Source: Collinsella sp. (GTDB taxonomy: Bacteria; Actinomycetota; Coriobacteriia; Coriobacteriales; Coriobacteriaceae). From it: a DNA stretch of 5,808 nt. Shown here in pieces: positions 1 to 5,808 of this stretch; position 1 is the stretch's first letter, and each line of letters begins with the position of its first letter. Where the stretch lies: assembly GCA_019414465.1 (NCBI GenBank), contig DXLY01000093.1:1765-7572 (forward strand), in the 5' to 3' direction. The notes beneath the pieces are model-generated. The model was not told where the DNA came from. It did not search any database and saw nothing but the letters and a program-made list of their open reading frames with translations. Position numbers and translations under genes: made by a program.

Positions 1-41
1 ATGGGCATATGTGGAGGTCATGAGGTTGTAGCTGCATATTC

Positions 42-70
42 TTGCGGCCTAGGAGGTTGAAAGATATTAT
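42..70 (+). promoter_or_regulatory. Candidate sigma-70-type promoter of the rpsF operon
   Basis: A -10-like hexamer TATTAT (65-70, five of six consensus positions) lies exactly 17 nt after a weak -35-like TTGCGG (42-47, TTG matched). Transcription would begin near 76-78, giving a leader of about 65 nt before rpsF that starts just ahead of the leader stem-loop. The spacing and position are good, but the -35 is poor and no start site has been measured. Nothing recognisable as a gene lies upstream within the window. Confidence 0.45.
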
Positions 71-75
71 TACCA

Positions 76-141
76 AGTCTTTTCCTGCTTCAGGCGCACC
101 TTCACGACCTGAAGCCACATTTGCCCAGAGGAGGTGACAAT
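76..141 (+). promoter_or_regulatory. rpsF leader: stem-loop whose loop matches the Shine-Dalgarno (candidate translational autoregulator)
   Basis: A perfect 8-bp inverted repeat, GCTTCAGG (87-94) and CCTGAAGC (108-115), encloses a 13-nt loop. Loop bases CACCTTC (97-103) are complementary over seven contiguous pairs, one of them G-U, to GGAGGTG (130-136), the core of the rpsF ribosome-binding site. Both helices can form together as an H-type pseudoknot with connecting loops of 2, 4 and 14 nt, and this would hide the Shine-Dalgarno. In E. coli and B. subtilis the S6:S18 complex is known to bind a structured leader of its own operon, and rpsF and rpsR are both in this operon. That this particular fold binds S6:S18 is inference. 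As I recall it, the known motif has a bulged CCG, and no CCG occurs anywhere in 1-141. Confidence 0.5.
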
Positions 142-435
142 ATGAAGGCTTATGAACTGCTGTTCTTTGTTGACCCGTCGCTCGACCCCGAGACTCGTCT
201 CGCTGTTATGAAGCGTATCGATACCACGATCGCTGAGGGCGCTGGCAAGGTCGACTCCGTTGACGACTGGGGCAAGCGCAAGCTCGCCTACGAGATCAAC
301 GACCTCACCGATGGTGACTACACCCTCATCAACTTCCACGCAGATCCTACCCAGATCGCCGAGCTTGATCGCGTCCTGCGCATCACCGACGCTGTGGTCC
401 GCCACATGATCGTCCGTCGCGACGACCAGGAGTAA
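142..435 (+). CDS. rpsF: Small ribosomal subunit protein bS6
   Basis: This 97-residue protein binds 16S rRNA in the platform of the 30S subunit as a heterodimer with bS18. The family is recognisable from the N-terminal strand MKAYELLFFVDPSLD, the conserved block DDWGKRKLAYEIN (41-53) and the C-terminal helix/strand segment LRITDAVVRHMIVR (79-92). The length is near the lower end for the family, with only a short acidic tail and no long extension. The start is the ATG at 142, because AGGAGGTGA (129-137), a near-perfect match to the 16S anti-Shine-Dalgarno, lies 7 nt upstream counted from AGGAGG. A TTG at 121 is in frame but would put that ribosome-binding site inside the gene. It is the first gene of the unit with ssb, rpsR and rplI; 48 nt separate it from ssb. 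Expression is probably controlled at the leader described separately. Confidence 0.97.
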   Translation: MKAYELLFFVDPSLDPETRLAVMKRIDTTIAEGAGKVDSVDDWGKRKLAYEINDLTDGDYTLINFHADPTQIAELDRVLRITDAVVRHMIVRRDDQE

Positions 436-443
436 GACTGTCG

Positions 444-469
444 TTTTGGACTGGGCTTGTGCCCCAAGA
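444..469 (+). promoter_or_regulatory. Weak hairpin ahead of the ssb ribosome-binding site
   Basis: GGGC (453-456) pairs with GCCC (461-464) around a TTGT loop. A lower helix pairs TTTTG (444-448) with CAAGA (465-469), with one T-G wobble and a four-base bulge (449-452) on the 5' side. The lower strand covers the first bases of the ssb Shine-Dalgarno region AAGAGGAAG (466-474), so folding could modulate ssb initiation. There is no T-run, so it is not a terminator. It could be chance. Confidence 0.25.
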
Positions 470-483
470 GGAAGTAGTGAGTT

Positions 484-936
484 ATGAGCATCAATCGAGT
501 GAACATCACCGGTAACCTCACCCGCGATCCCGAGCTGCGCGCCACCGCCGGCGGAACCCAGGTTCTGTCCTTTGGCGTCGCCGTCAACGATCGTCGCCGT
601 AACGCGCAGACTGGCGAGTGGGAGGACTATCCCAACTTTGTCGACTGCACTATGTTCGGCACCCGCGCCGAGGCCGTGAGCCGTTTCCTGGCAAAGGGAA
701 ACAAGGTCGCGATCGAGGGCAAGCTGCGCTACAGCTCTTGGGAGCGCGACGGCCAGCGCCGGAGCAAGCTTGAGGTCATCGTCGATGAGATCGAGTTTAT
801 GAGCTCCCGTGGTGGCCAGGGTGGCTACGATCAGGGCGGTTATGCCCCCGCAGCTCCCGCGCCTGCAGCACGTCCTGCCGCACCGGTGGCTACGCCGCCC
901 GCGGTCGACGTCTACGATGAGGACATCCCGTTCTAA
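484..936 (+). CDS. ssb: Single-stranded DNA-binding protein SSB
   Basis: This 150-residue protein coats single-stranded DNA in replication, recombination and repair and recruits partner enzymes through its C-terminal tip. Residues 1 to about 106 form the OB-fold, opening with INRVNITGNLTRDPELR and containing the conserved block NFVDCTMFGTRAEAV (51-65) and the stretch GKLRYSSWERDGQRRSKLEV (79-98). W46, F52, F58 and W86 are candidates for base stacking. Residues 107-141 are a flexible Gly/Gln/Tyr then Pro/Ala-rich linker. The last six residues, DEDIPF, are the canonical acidic tip that binds replication and repair proteins. The ATG at 484 follows a purine-rich AGAGGAAG (467-474). Its place between rpsF and rpsR is the classic bacterial arrangement and marks it as the chromosomal housekeeping copy rather than a plasmid or phage one. 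Confidence 0.97.
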   Translation: MSINRVNITGNLTRDPELRATAGGTQVLSFGVAVNDRRRNAQTGEWEDYPNFVDCTMFGTRAEAVSRFLAKGNKVAIEGKLRYSSWERDGQRRSKLEVIVDEIEFMSSRGGQGGYDQGGYAPAAPAPAARPAAPVATPPAVDVYDEDIPF

Positions 937-963
937 GGGTTGTTCACCTATTTTTGAGTGAGA

Positions 964-989
964 GGCGGCTTCGGTTCGCCGAAGTTGCC
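964..989 (+). promoter_or_regulatory. UUCG-capped hairpin in the ssb-rpsR gap
   Basis: GGCGGCTTCGG (964-974) pairs with CCGAAGTTGCC (979-989) over 11 contiguous pairs, two of them G-U, around a TTCG tetraloop (975-978). The closing pair is G-C rather than the extra-stable C-G. The downstream bases are AAATGAAAGG with no T-run, so this is not an intrinsic terminator. It sits 19 nt before the rpsR ATG and just upstream of its GAAAGGT ribosome-binding site (994-1000). Possible roles are RNA processing, 3'-end protection of the rpsF-ssb segment or control of bS18 synthesis; none is shown by the sequence. Confidence 0.5.
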
Positions 990-1008
990 AAATGAAAGGT
1001 ATTTTGAC

Positions 1009-1275
1009 ATGGCTAATGATTTTTCTGCACGTCAGCCGCGTCGTAAGTACTGCCAGTTCTGCAAGGAGAACACTGAGTTCATCGACTATAAGGACACTCA
1101 GCTTCTCCGTAAGTACATGACCGATCGTGGCAAGATCAAGCCCCGTCGCGTCACTGGCGCTTGCACGCAGCATCAGCATGACATCGCCAACGCCATCAAG
1201 CGCGCCCGCGAGATGGCTCTCCTGCCGTACACCGTCCCCGTGGTTTCCTCTCGTGGCAACCGCGACCGCGGCTAA
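1009..1275 (+). CDS. rpsR: Small ribosomal subunit protein bS18, zinc-binding (C+) form
   Basis: This 88-residue basic protein binds the 30S platform together with bS6. Typical family sequence includes IDYKDTQLLRKYMTDRGKI (25-43), PRRVTG (45-50), and ANAIKRAREMALLPY near the C terminus. C15-x-x-C18 and C52-x-x-H55 form a likely zinc-ribbon site, the C+ version of this protein; several actinobacteria also have a cysteine-free paralogue induced under zinc limitation, and none is visible here. The start is the ATG at 1009, preceded by GAAAGGT (994-1000). An in-frame GTG at 958 would add 17 residues encoded by the hairpin region and has no comparable Shine-Dalgarno. The gene follows ssb by 72 nt and precedes rplI by 15 nt, so rpsR and rplI are almost certainly cotranscribed. 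Confidence 0.97.
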   Translation: MANDFSARQPRRKYCQFCKENTEFIDYKDTQLLRKYMTDRGKIKPRRVTGACTQHQHDIANAIKRAREMALLPYTVPVVSSRGNRDRG

Positions 1276-1290
1276 GAAGGGAGACGCATC

Positions 1291-1830
1291 ATGAAGGTTA
1301 TTCTTCTCGATGAGATCAAGGGCAAGGGCGGCGAGGGTGACGTCGTAGAGGTCGCTCAGGGTTACGCTGAGAACTTCCTGTTCCCCAAGAAGCTCGCTGT
1401 TGCCGCCACCAAGGGCAACCTCAAGCAGCTCGACGAGCGTCGCAACAACATCGCCAAGCGCGAGGCCGTCCGTCTGGCTACCGCCAACGAGACCAAGGCT
1501 GCCCTCGAGGGCAAGCAGGTCACCGTTGACGTCAAGGTCGGCGACGAGGGCATCCTCTTTGGCTCTGTTACCGCCGCTATGATCGCTGACGCCATCAAGG
1601 CTCAGCTCGGTATGGACATCGACCGCAAGCGCGTCGAGCTCGGTAAGCCCATCAAGGTTGCCGGTGCCCACACCGTTGCCATCTCGCTGTACCGCGAGAT
1701 CAAGGCCGAGGTTGTCGTTCTCGTCGGCGTTACCGCCGAGGAGCTCGCTGCCGAGGCTGAGGTCGAGGAGGCCGCTGAGGTCGCCGAGGCCGAGACCGCC
1801 GAGGTCGAGACTGAGGCTGCTGCCGAGTAG
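1291..1830 (+). CDS. rplI: Large ribosomal subunit protein bL9 with acidic C-terminal tail
   Basis: bL9 binds 23S rRNA near the base of the L1 stalk and helps maintain reading-frame fidelity. The N-terminal rRNA-binding domain (about 1-50) shows MKVILLDEIKGKGGEGDVVEV and GYAENFLFPKKLAVAAT (24-40). The usual Arg of GYARN is Glu (E26) here. A long helical linker (about 41-74) leads to the C-terminal domain (about 75-147) with DEGILFGSVTAAMIADAI and GAHTVAISLYREI. The family is normally about 150 residues; this protein has 179. The extra residues (about 149-179) are nearly all Ala, Glu and Val, with 13 Glu and no Lys or Arg. AAGGGAG (1277-1283) lies 7 nt before the ATG. This is the last gene of the unit, with an intrinsic terminator 32 nt after the stop. 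Confidence 0.97.
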   Translation: MKVILLDEIKGKGGEGDVVEVAQGYAENFLFPKKLAVAATKGNLKQLDERRNNIAKREAVRLATANETKAALEGKQVTVDVKVGDEGILFGSVTAAMIADAIKAQLGMDIDRKRVELGKPIKVAGAHTVAISLYREIKAEVVVLVGVTAEELAAEAEVEEAAEVAEAETAEVETEAAAE

Positions 1831-1862
1831 CATTTGCTGCAACGCAACAATCTTGTTCTAAG

Positions 1863-1901
1863 AAGGGCGCTCTGGGAAACCAGGGCGCCCTTTTGTTTTT
1901 T
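1863..1901 (+). terminator. Rho-independent terminator of the rpsF-ssb-rpsR-rplI unit
   Basis: AAGGGCGCTCTGG (1863-1875) pairs with CCAGGGCGCCCTT (1880-1892) over 13 contiguous pairs, with a single T-G wobble, around a GAAA tetraloop (1876-1879). The run TTTTGTTTTTT follows at 1891-1901. A GC-rich stem, a stable GNRA loop and a T-tract make this a textbook intrinsic terminator. It separates the ribosomal-protein unit from dnaB. Confidence 0.95.
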
Positions 1902-2054
1902 GCGCTGAGTGAGTGTCATGGTGAACGTTGCGTCGAAGTCCTATATACAGGACCGTTCATCCGTTTGGTTCGGTGATGATTGGCGGCGCGCGGCGCGTTT
2001 TGGGACCGTGGCTGATACTATGGATGCTCGCAAGCGATATGAATGAGGATGCTC
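1902..2054 (+). promoter_or_regulatory. rplI-dnaB gap with weak dnaB promoter candidates
   Basis: No gene is visible in this 153-nt gap, and because a strong terminator precedes it dnaB probably has its own promoter here. The best candidate is an extended -10, TG-A-TACTAT (2013-2021), with no convincing -35; it would give a leader of about 30 nt. A second candidate is TATACA (1944-1949) inside the short dyad GTCCT-ATATAC-AGGAC (1938-1953). GGACCGT occurs twice (1950-1956 and 2003-2009). GAGGA (2045-2049) is the likely ribosome-binding site for a dnaB start at 2055. Confidence 0.3.
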
Positions 2055-3446
2055 ATGGCATATGACGATAGGGAGACCGGGCTGACGGTCGAGGACCGCG
2101 GCTCAAAGTTGGGTCTTCCCCAAAACCAAGATGCAGAGGCCAATGTACTGGCCGCTATGCTGCTATCGCCCGAGGTGGTCGAAGAGGCCCAGGTCGAGCT
2201 GCAGCCCGATGACTTCTACCGGCCCATTCATAAGACCATCTATACCGCGATGGTCGATATGTACAACAGCCGCATTCCCATCGACTCCATCTCGCTGATC
2301 GATTACCTGCGCAGCATCAACAAGCTCGATGCCGTGGGCGGCGAGGCCTACATTTTGGAGCTGATGGGTCAGACCCTGTCGCTCGTCAACTGGCAGCACC
2401 ATGCCGCCATCGTCCGTCGCGACTCGATGCTGCGCGAGCTGATCGGTGCCACCAACGAGATCAACGCGCTGGCCTATAACGCCCCTACCGACACCAAGGA
2501 GGTCGTGGAGCTGGCCGAGAGCAAGCTGCTCAAGGTCACGGCGCGCGAGGTCAAGTCGAGCTACAAGACGTTGACCGAGTTTATGGTCGAGGCCTATAAC
2601 GAGGCCGAGGAAGTATGCCAGGCCGGCGGCCAGGCTGCGGGCGTGCCCACGGGTTTCCCGTCGCTCGACCGCATGCTCATGGGTTTTCGCGAAGGCCAGC
2701 TCATCATCATCGGCGCCCGTCCTGCCGTGGGTAAGACGTCGTTCGCTCTGAACCTGGCACTTAACGCTGCCGCTGCTGGTTATACCGTCGGCTTCTTCTC
2801 ACTGGAGATGTCGGGCAAGGAAATTGCCCAGCGTCTGATTTGCGCCTACGCCATGATCTCGATCAGTGACTTCCGCATGGGCCGCATTAGCCCCGAGCAG
2901 TGGGCCAATATCAACGAGGCCACGCAGACCTTGTCCAAGCTCGATATTCTGATTGACGATACGCCCGGCACCACAGTGACTGAGATTCGCGCCAAGAGCC
3001 GCCGCATGCTCCATAACAAGGAAAAGGCAATCATCATTTTGGACTACCTGCAGCTGGTGAGTCCTCCACCGGGACGCCGCTCCGAGAGCCGTACCGTCGA
3101 GGTTTCGGAGATGTCGCGTGGTCTTAAGATTATGGCCAAGGAGCTCAAGATCCCGCTCATCGCGCTGTCACAGCTCTCGCGTCAGGTCGAATCCCGTACC
3201 GGCAAGCGCCCGCAGCTTTCCGACCTTCGTGAATCGGGCTCCATCGAGCAGGATGCCGATATCGTCATGTTCTTGGACCGCTCCGCCGACGAGGCCGAAG
3301 CCTCGCGCGACGATCGACCCGACGAGGGCGTTACGCGTATCGTCGTGGCCAAGAACCGTTCGGGCCCGATCGGCGACGTCGACCTGATGTTCCTGCCGGC
3401 ATCCACCAAGTTCTATGAGCTTGATGGGGCACATGCCGAGGAGTAG
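2055..3446 (+). CDS. dnaB: Replicative DNA helicase DnaB
   Basis: This is the hexameric 5'-to-3' helicase that unwinds DNA ahead of the replication fork and interacts with primase. Numbering from the ATG at 2055 gives 463 residues, normal for the family. The N-terminal domain (about 20-120) opens with LPQNQDAEANVLAAML and includes PDDFYRPIHKTIY. A linker leads to the RecA-like domain (about 180-455). That domain has Walker A GARPAVGKT (220-228), the FFSLEMS motif with the likely catalytic Glu (E251), Walker B IIILDYLQL (D330), SQLSR (372-376), DLRESGSIEQDAD and KNRSGPIG with the presumed arginine finger R435. There is no intein. The start at 2055 is preferred because GAGGA (2045-2049) lies 5 nt upstream; an in-frame ATG at 2043 lacks a ribosome-binding site and would add only four residues. 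A location next to rplI marks it as the chromosomal helicase, not a phage copy. Confidence 0.97.
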   Translation: MAYDDRETGLTVEDRGSKLGLPQNQDAEANVLAAMLLSPEVVEEAQVELQPDDFYRPIHKTIYTAMVDMYNSRIPIDSISLIDYLRSINKLDAVGGEAYILELMGQTLSLVNWQHHAAIVRRDSMLRELIGATNEINALAYNAPTDTKEVVELAESKLLKVTAREVKSSYKTLTEFMVEAYNEAEEVCQAGGQAAGVPTGFPSLDRMLMGFREGQLIIIGARPAVGKTSFALNLALNAAAAGYTVGFFSLEMSGKEIAQRLICAYAMISISDFRMGRISPEQWANINEATQTLSKLDILIDDTPGTTVTEIRAKSRRMLHNKEKAIIILDYLQLVSPPPGRRSESRTVEVSEMSRGLKIMAKELKIPLIALSQLSRQVESRTGKRPQLSDLRESGSIEQDADIVMFLDRSADEAEASRDDRPDEGVTRIVVAKNRSGPIGDVDLMFLPASTKFYELDGAHAEE

Positions 3447-3473
3447 GACAGGCGCCCGTTGCACGGGTATACT
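3445..3473 (+). promoter_or_regulatory. Candidate purA promoter overlapping the dnaB stop codon
   Basis: AGGACA (3445-3450, four of six -35 positions, ending GACA) and TATACT (3468-3473, five of six -10 positions) are separated by exactly 17 nt. The -35 begins within the dnaB TAG (3444-3446). Transcription would start near 3480, giving a purA leader of about 60 nt. No intrinsic terminator is seen between dnaB and purA, so read-through from dnaB may add to purA expression. Confidence 0.5.
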
Positions 3474-3539
3474 GGGAATGTTTTGTGCTTCTGCGTGCCG
3501 GCGTGGCGCGTAGACAGTCCATGAATGTAAGGAGTAAAC

Positions 3540-4826
<1,287 letters not shown>

Positions 4827-4848
4827 TCGGGACCATTTGGTTATTGCG

Positions 4849-4892
4849 ATATACCCCCTTGCAGCCCAAGTGGGCGGCCGAGGGGTATATTT
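4849..4892 (+). terminator. Dyad after purA: weak terminator or purD leader structure
   Basis: ATATACCCC (4849-4857) and GGGGTATAT (4882-4890) are perfect 9-bp inverted arms. Between them GCCC (4864-4867) pairs with GGGC (4872-4875) around AAGT, giving a two-tier stem-loop. The 3' side continues TTTGCTT, a poor T-tract, so termination would be weak. It lies 22 nt after the purA stop. It might instead be the 5' leader structure of purD or a protein-binding dyad. The arms contain promoter-like TATACC and TATATT, but neither has a good -35. I do not recognise a purine riboswitch in this gap. Confidence 0.45.
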
Positions 4893-4902
4893 GCTTGCAA
4901 AG

Positions 4903-4921
4903 GGCTCGCGCGGAGCGGGCC
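4903..4921 (+). promoter_or_regulatory. Small GC-rich hairpin before the purD ribosome-binding site
   Basis: GGCTCGC (4903-4909) pairs with GCGGGCC (4915-4921), seven pairs including one T-G, around a five-base loop. It ends 12 nt before AGGAGG (4934-4939) and leaves that ribosome-binding site exposed. There is no T-run after it. It may stabilise the 5' end of purD mRNA, or be chance in GC-rich DNA. Confidence 0.25.
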
Positions 4922-4944
4922 ATTCATCCATAGAGGAGGCACCC

Positions 4945-5808
4945 TTGAAGGCGGACACTCAAACCATCGACATCCTGTTGTTGGGCAGCGGCGGCCGCGA
5001 GCATGCTTTGGCAGCAAAGCTCGCAGCATCACCGCGCGCCGGCAAGCTCTACATTGCGCCGGGTAACGGCGGCACCGCGAGCTGCGGCGAGAACGTTGTT
5101 CTCGACGACTGCGATCCCGCGGCCGTGGCGGCGTTTGCTCAGAGCCACGGATGCGGACTCGTGGTAATTGGCCCCGAGGCTCCGCTCGTGGCGGGCGTGG
5201 CCGACGCCGTGCGCGCGGCGGGTATTCCCTGCTTTGGCCCGGGTGCCGAGGGCGCCCAGATGGAGGGCTCCAAGCTGTTCTCCAAGCAGCTCATGGAGCG
5301 TGCGGGCATTCCGACGGCAGCCTATGGTTCGTTTACCGACGAGGCTTCGGCTCTCGCCTACGTGCGCGAGCAGGGCGCCCCGCTGGTCGTCAAGGCCGAC
5401 GGCCTTGCCGCGGGCAAGGGCGTTATCGTGGCGACCGAACTTGAGCAGGCCGAGGAGGCCGTGCGCGAGTGCTTTGGCGGCACCTTTGGCGATGCCGGCA
5501 GCACCGTGGTCATCGAGGAGATGCTGACCGGTCCCGAGTGCTCGCTGCTGGCCTTTACCGACGGCAAGACCGTGCGCCCCATGGCCACTTCGCAGGACCA
5601 CAAGCGCGCGCTCGAGGGCGACAAGGGCCCCAACACCGGTGGCATGGGCGTCTACAGCCCGGTGCCCATCGTGACCGATGAAGAGCACGCCACGATGGTG
5701 GCGGTCATGGAGCAGACCGTGGCCGAGCTTGCTGCCGAGGGCATCGACTACCGCGGCTGCCTGTATGGCGGCTTTATGCTCACCCCCGCCGGCCCCAAGG
5801 TGCTGGAG
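4945..5808 (+). CDS. purD: Phosphoribosylamine-glycine ligase (GAR synthetase), 3' end outside the window
   Basis: PurD joins glycine to 5-phosphoribosylamine using ATP, the second step of de novo purine synthesis. The visible 288 codons are open to the window edge; the full family length is about 420-430 residues, so roughly the last third is missing because of the window and not a mutation. The N-terminal domain shows ILLLGSGGREHALA (10-23), PGNGGTA (39-45) and VVIGPEAPLVAG (73-84). The ATP-grasp domain shows VVKADGLAAGKGV (148-160), the EEMLTGPECSLL region (191-202), MATSQDHKRALEGDKGPN (213-230), GGMGVYSP and YRGCLYGGFMLT. The start is TTG at 4945, preceded 5 nt upstream by a perfect AGGAGG (4934-4939); no in-frame ATG or GTG lies between this ribosome-binding site and the first conserved motif. 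Pairing with purA places two purine-synthesis genes together. Confidence 0.96.
   Translation, partial: MKADTQTIDILLLGSGGREHALAAKLAASPRAGKLYIAPGNGGTASCGENVVLDDCDPAAVAAFAQSHGCGLVVIGPEAPLVAGVADAVRAAGIPCFGPGAEGAQMEGSKLFSKQLMERAGIPTAAYGSFTDEASALAYVREQGAPLVVKADGLAAGKGVIVATELEQAEEAVRECFGGTFGDAGSTVVIEEMLTGPECSLLAFTDGKTVRPMATSQDHKRALEGDKGPNTGGMGVYSPVPIVTDEEHATMVAVMEQTVAELAAEGIDYRGCLYGGFMLTPAGPKVLE

Noticed and set aside
1..60. An open stretch from ATG at 1 to TGA at 58-60, possibly the tail of an upstream gene
   Set aside because: Only 19 residues are visible, with no recognisable motif, and it overlaps the candidate promoter. It cannot be told from chance.
57..137. A 26-codon TTG-initiated leader peptide ending in a TGA inside the rpsF Shine-Dalgarno
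   Set aside because: The AGGAGG at 51-56 directly abuts the TTG with no spacing, so initiation there is unlikely, and the peptide has no regulatory codon run.
70..1842. A 590-codon open frame on the minus strand spanning rpsF to rplI
   Set aside because: It is the reverse complement of four certain genes. Its Leu/Asp/Val-rich low-complexity product is what strong codon bias (GAG, GAC, AAG, GCC) yields on the opposite strand, and it runs through the rpsF leader.
2043..2057. An upstream ATG start at 2043 for dnaB
   Set aside because: It lacks a ribosome-binding site and would include GAGGA (2045-2049), which fits as the Shine-Dalgarno for the ATG at 2055.
4827..4944. A purine riboswitch upstream of purD
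   Set aside because: The gap has paired elements but I do not see the three-way junction or conserved core bases of the purine riboswitch; the dyad is explained more simply as a terminator or operator.
5029..5688. A 219-codon minus-strand open frame opposite purD
   Set aside because: It is the shadow of purD's ATP-grasp coding sequence, with low-complexity Ala/Gly/His composition and no recognisable domain.

Overview
The window is a piece of core bacterial chromosome with every gene on the + strand. It holds seven protein genes in the order rpsF - ssb - rpsR - rplI - dnaB - purA - purD; purD runs off the right edge. The DNA is G+C-rich, codons mostly end in G or C (AAG dominates for Lys), Shine-Dalgarno sequences are strong and one gene starts with TTG. 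bS18 is the zinc-binding type, and SSB has a Gly/Pro/Ala-rich linker ending in DEDIPF. Together these suggest a high-GC Gram-positive, and the overall protein style suggests Coriobacteriia, perhaps a Collinsella relative. This assignment is an inference from memory, not from a search.

Positions 1-141 hold no recognisable gene. They carry a plausible promoter (42-70) and an rpsF leader with a perfect 8-bp stem (87-94/108-115). The loop of that stem is complementary to the rpsF Shine-Dalgarno. Positions 142-1830 form a four-gene unit: bS6, SSB, bS18 and bL9. The ssb-rpsR gap contains an 11-bp hairpin with a UUCG loop. A strong intrinsic terminator (1863-1901) closes the unit.

Positions 1902-2054 are a gap with only weak promoter candidates before dnaB, the replicative helicase (2055-3446). 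A better promoter (3445-3473), whose -35 overlaps the dnaB stop codon, serves purA (3540-4826, adenylosuccinate synthetase). The 118-nt gap after purA contains a dyad (ATATACCCC...GGGGTATAT) that may be a terminator or regulatory structure, then a second small hairpin, a strong Shine-Dalgarno and purD (4945 to the edge, GAR synthetase).

Functionally, the first block makes three ribosomal proteins and the single-strand-binding protein. bS6 and bS18 bind as a heterodimer to 16S rRNA, which makes autoregulation at the rpsF leader plausible. dnaB supplies the fork helicase. purA and purD act in purine nucleotide synthesis, purD at the second step to IMP and purA at the first step from IMP to AMP. 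I found no mobile element, CRISPR array, tRNA, rRNA, toxin or defence gene, and no new multi-gene system. The observations most worth following up are RNA-level: the rpsF leader, the rpsR hairpin and the purA-purD dyad.
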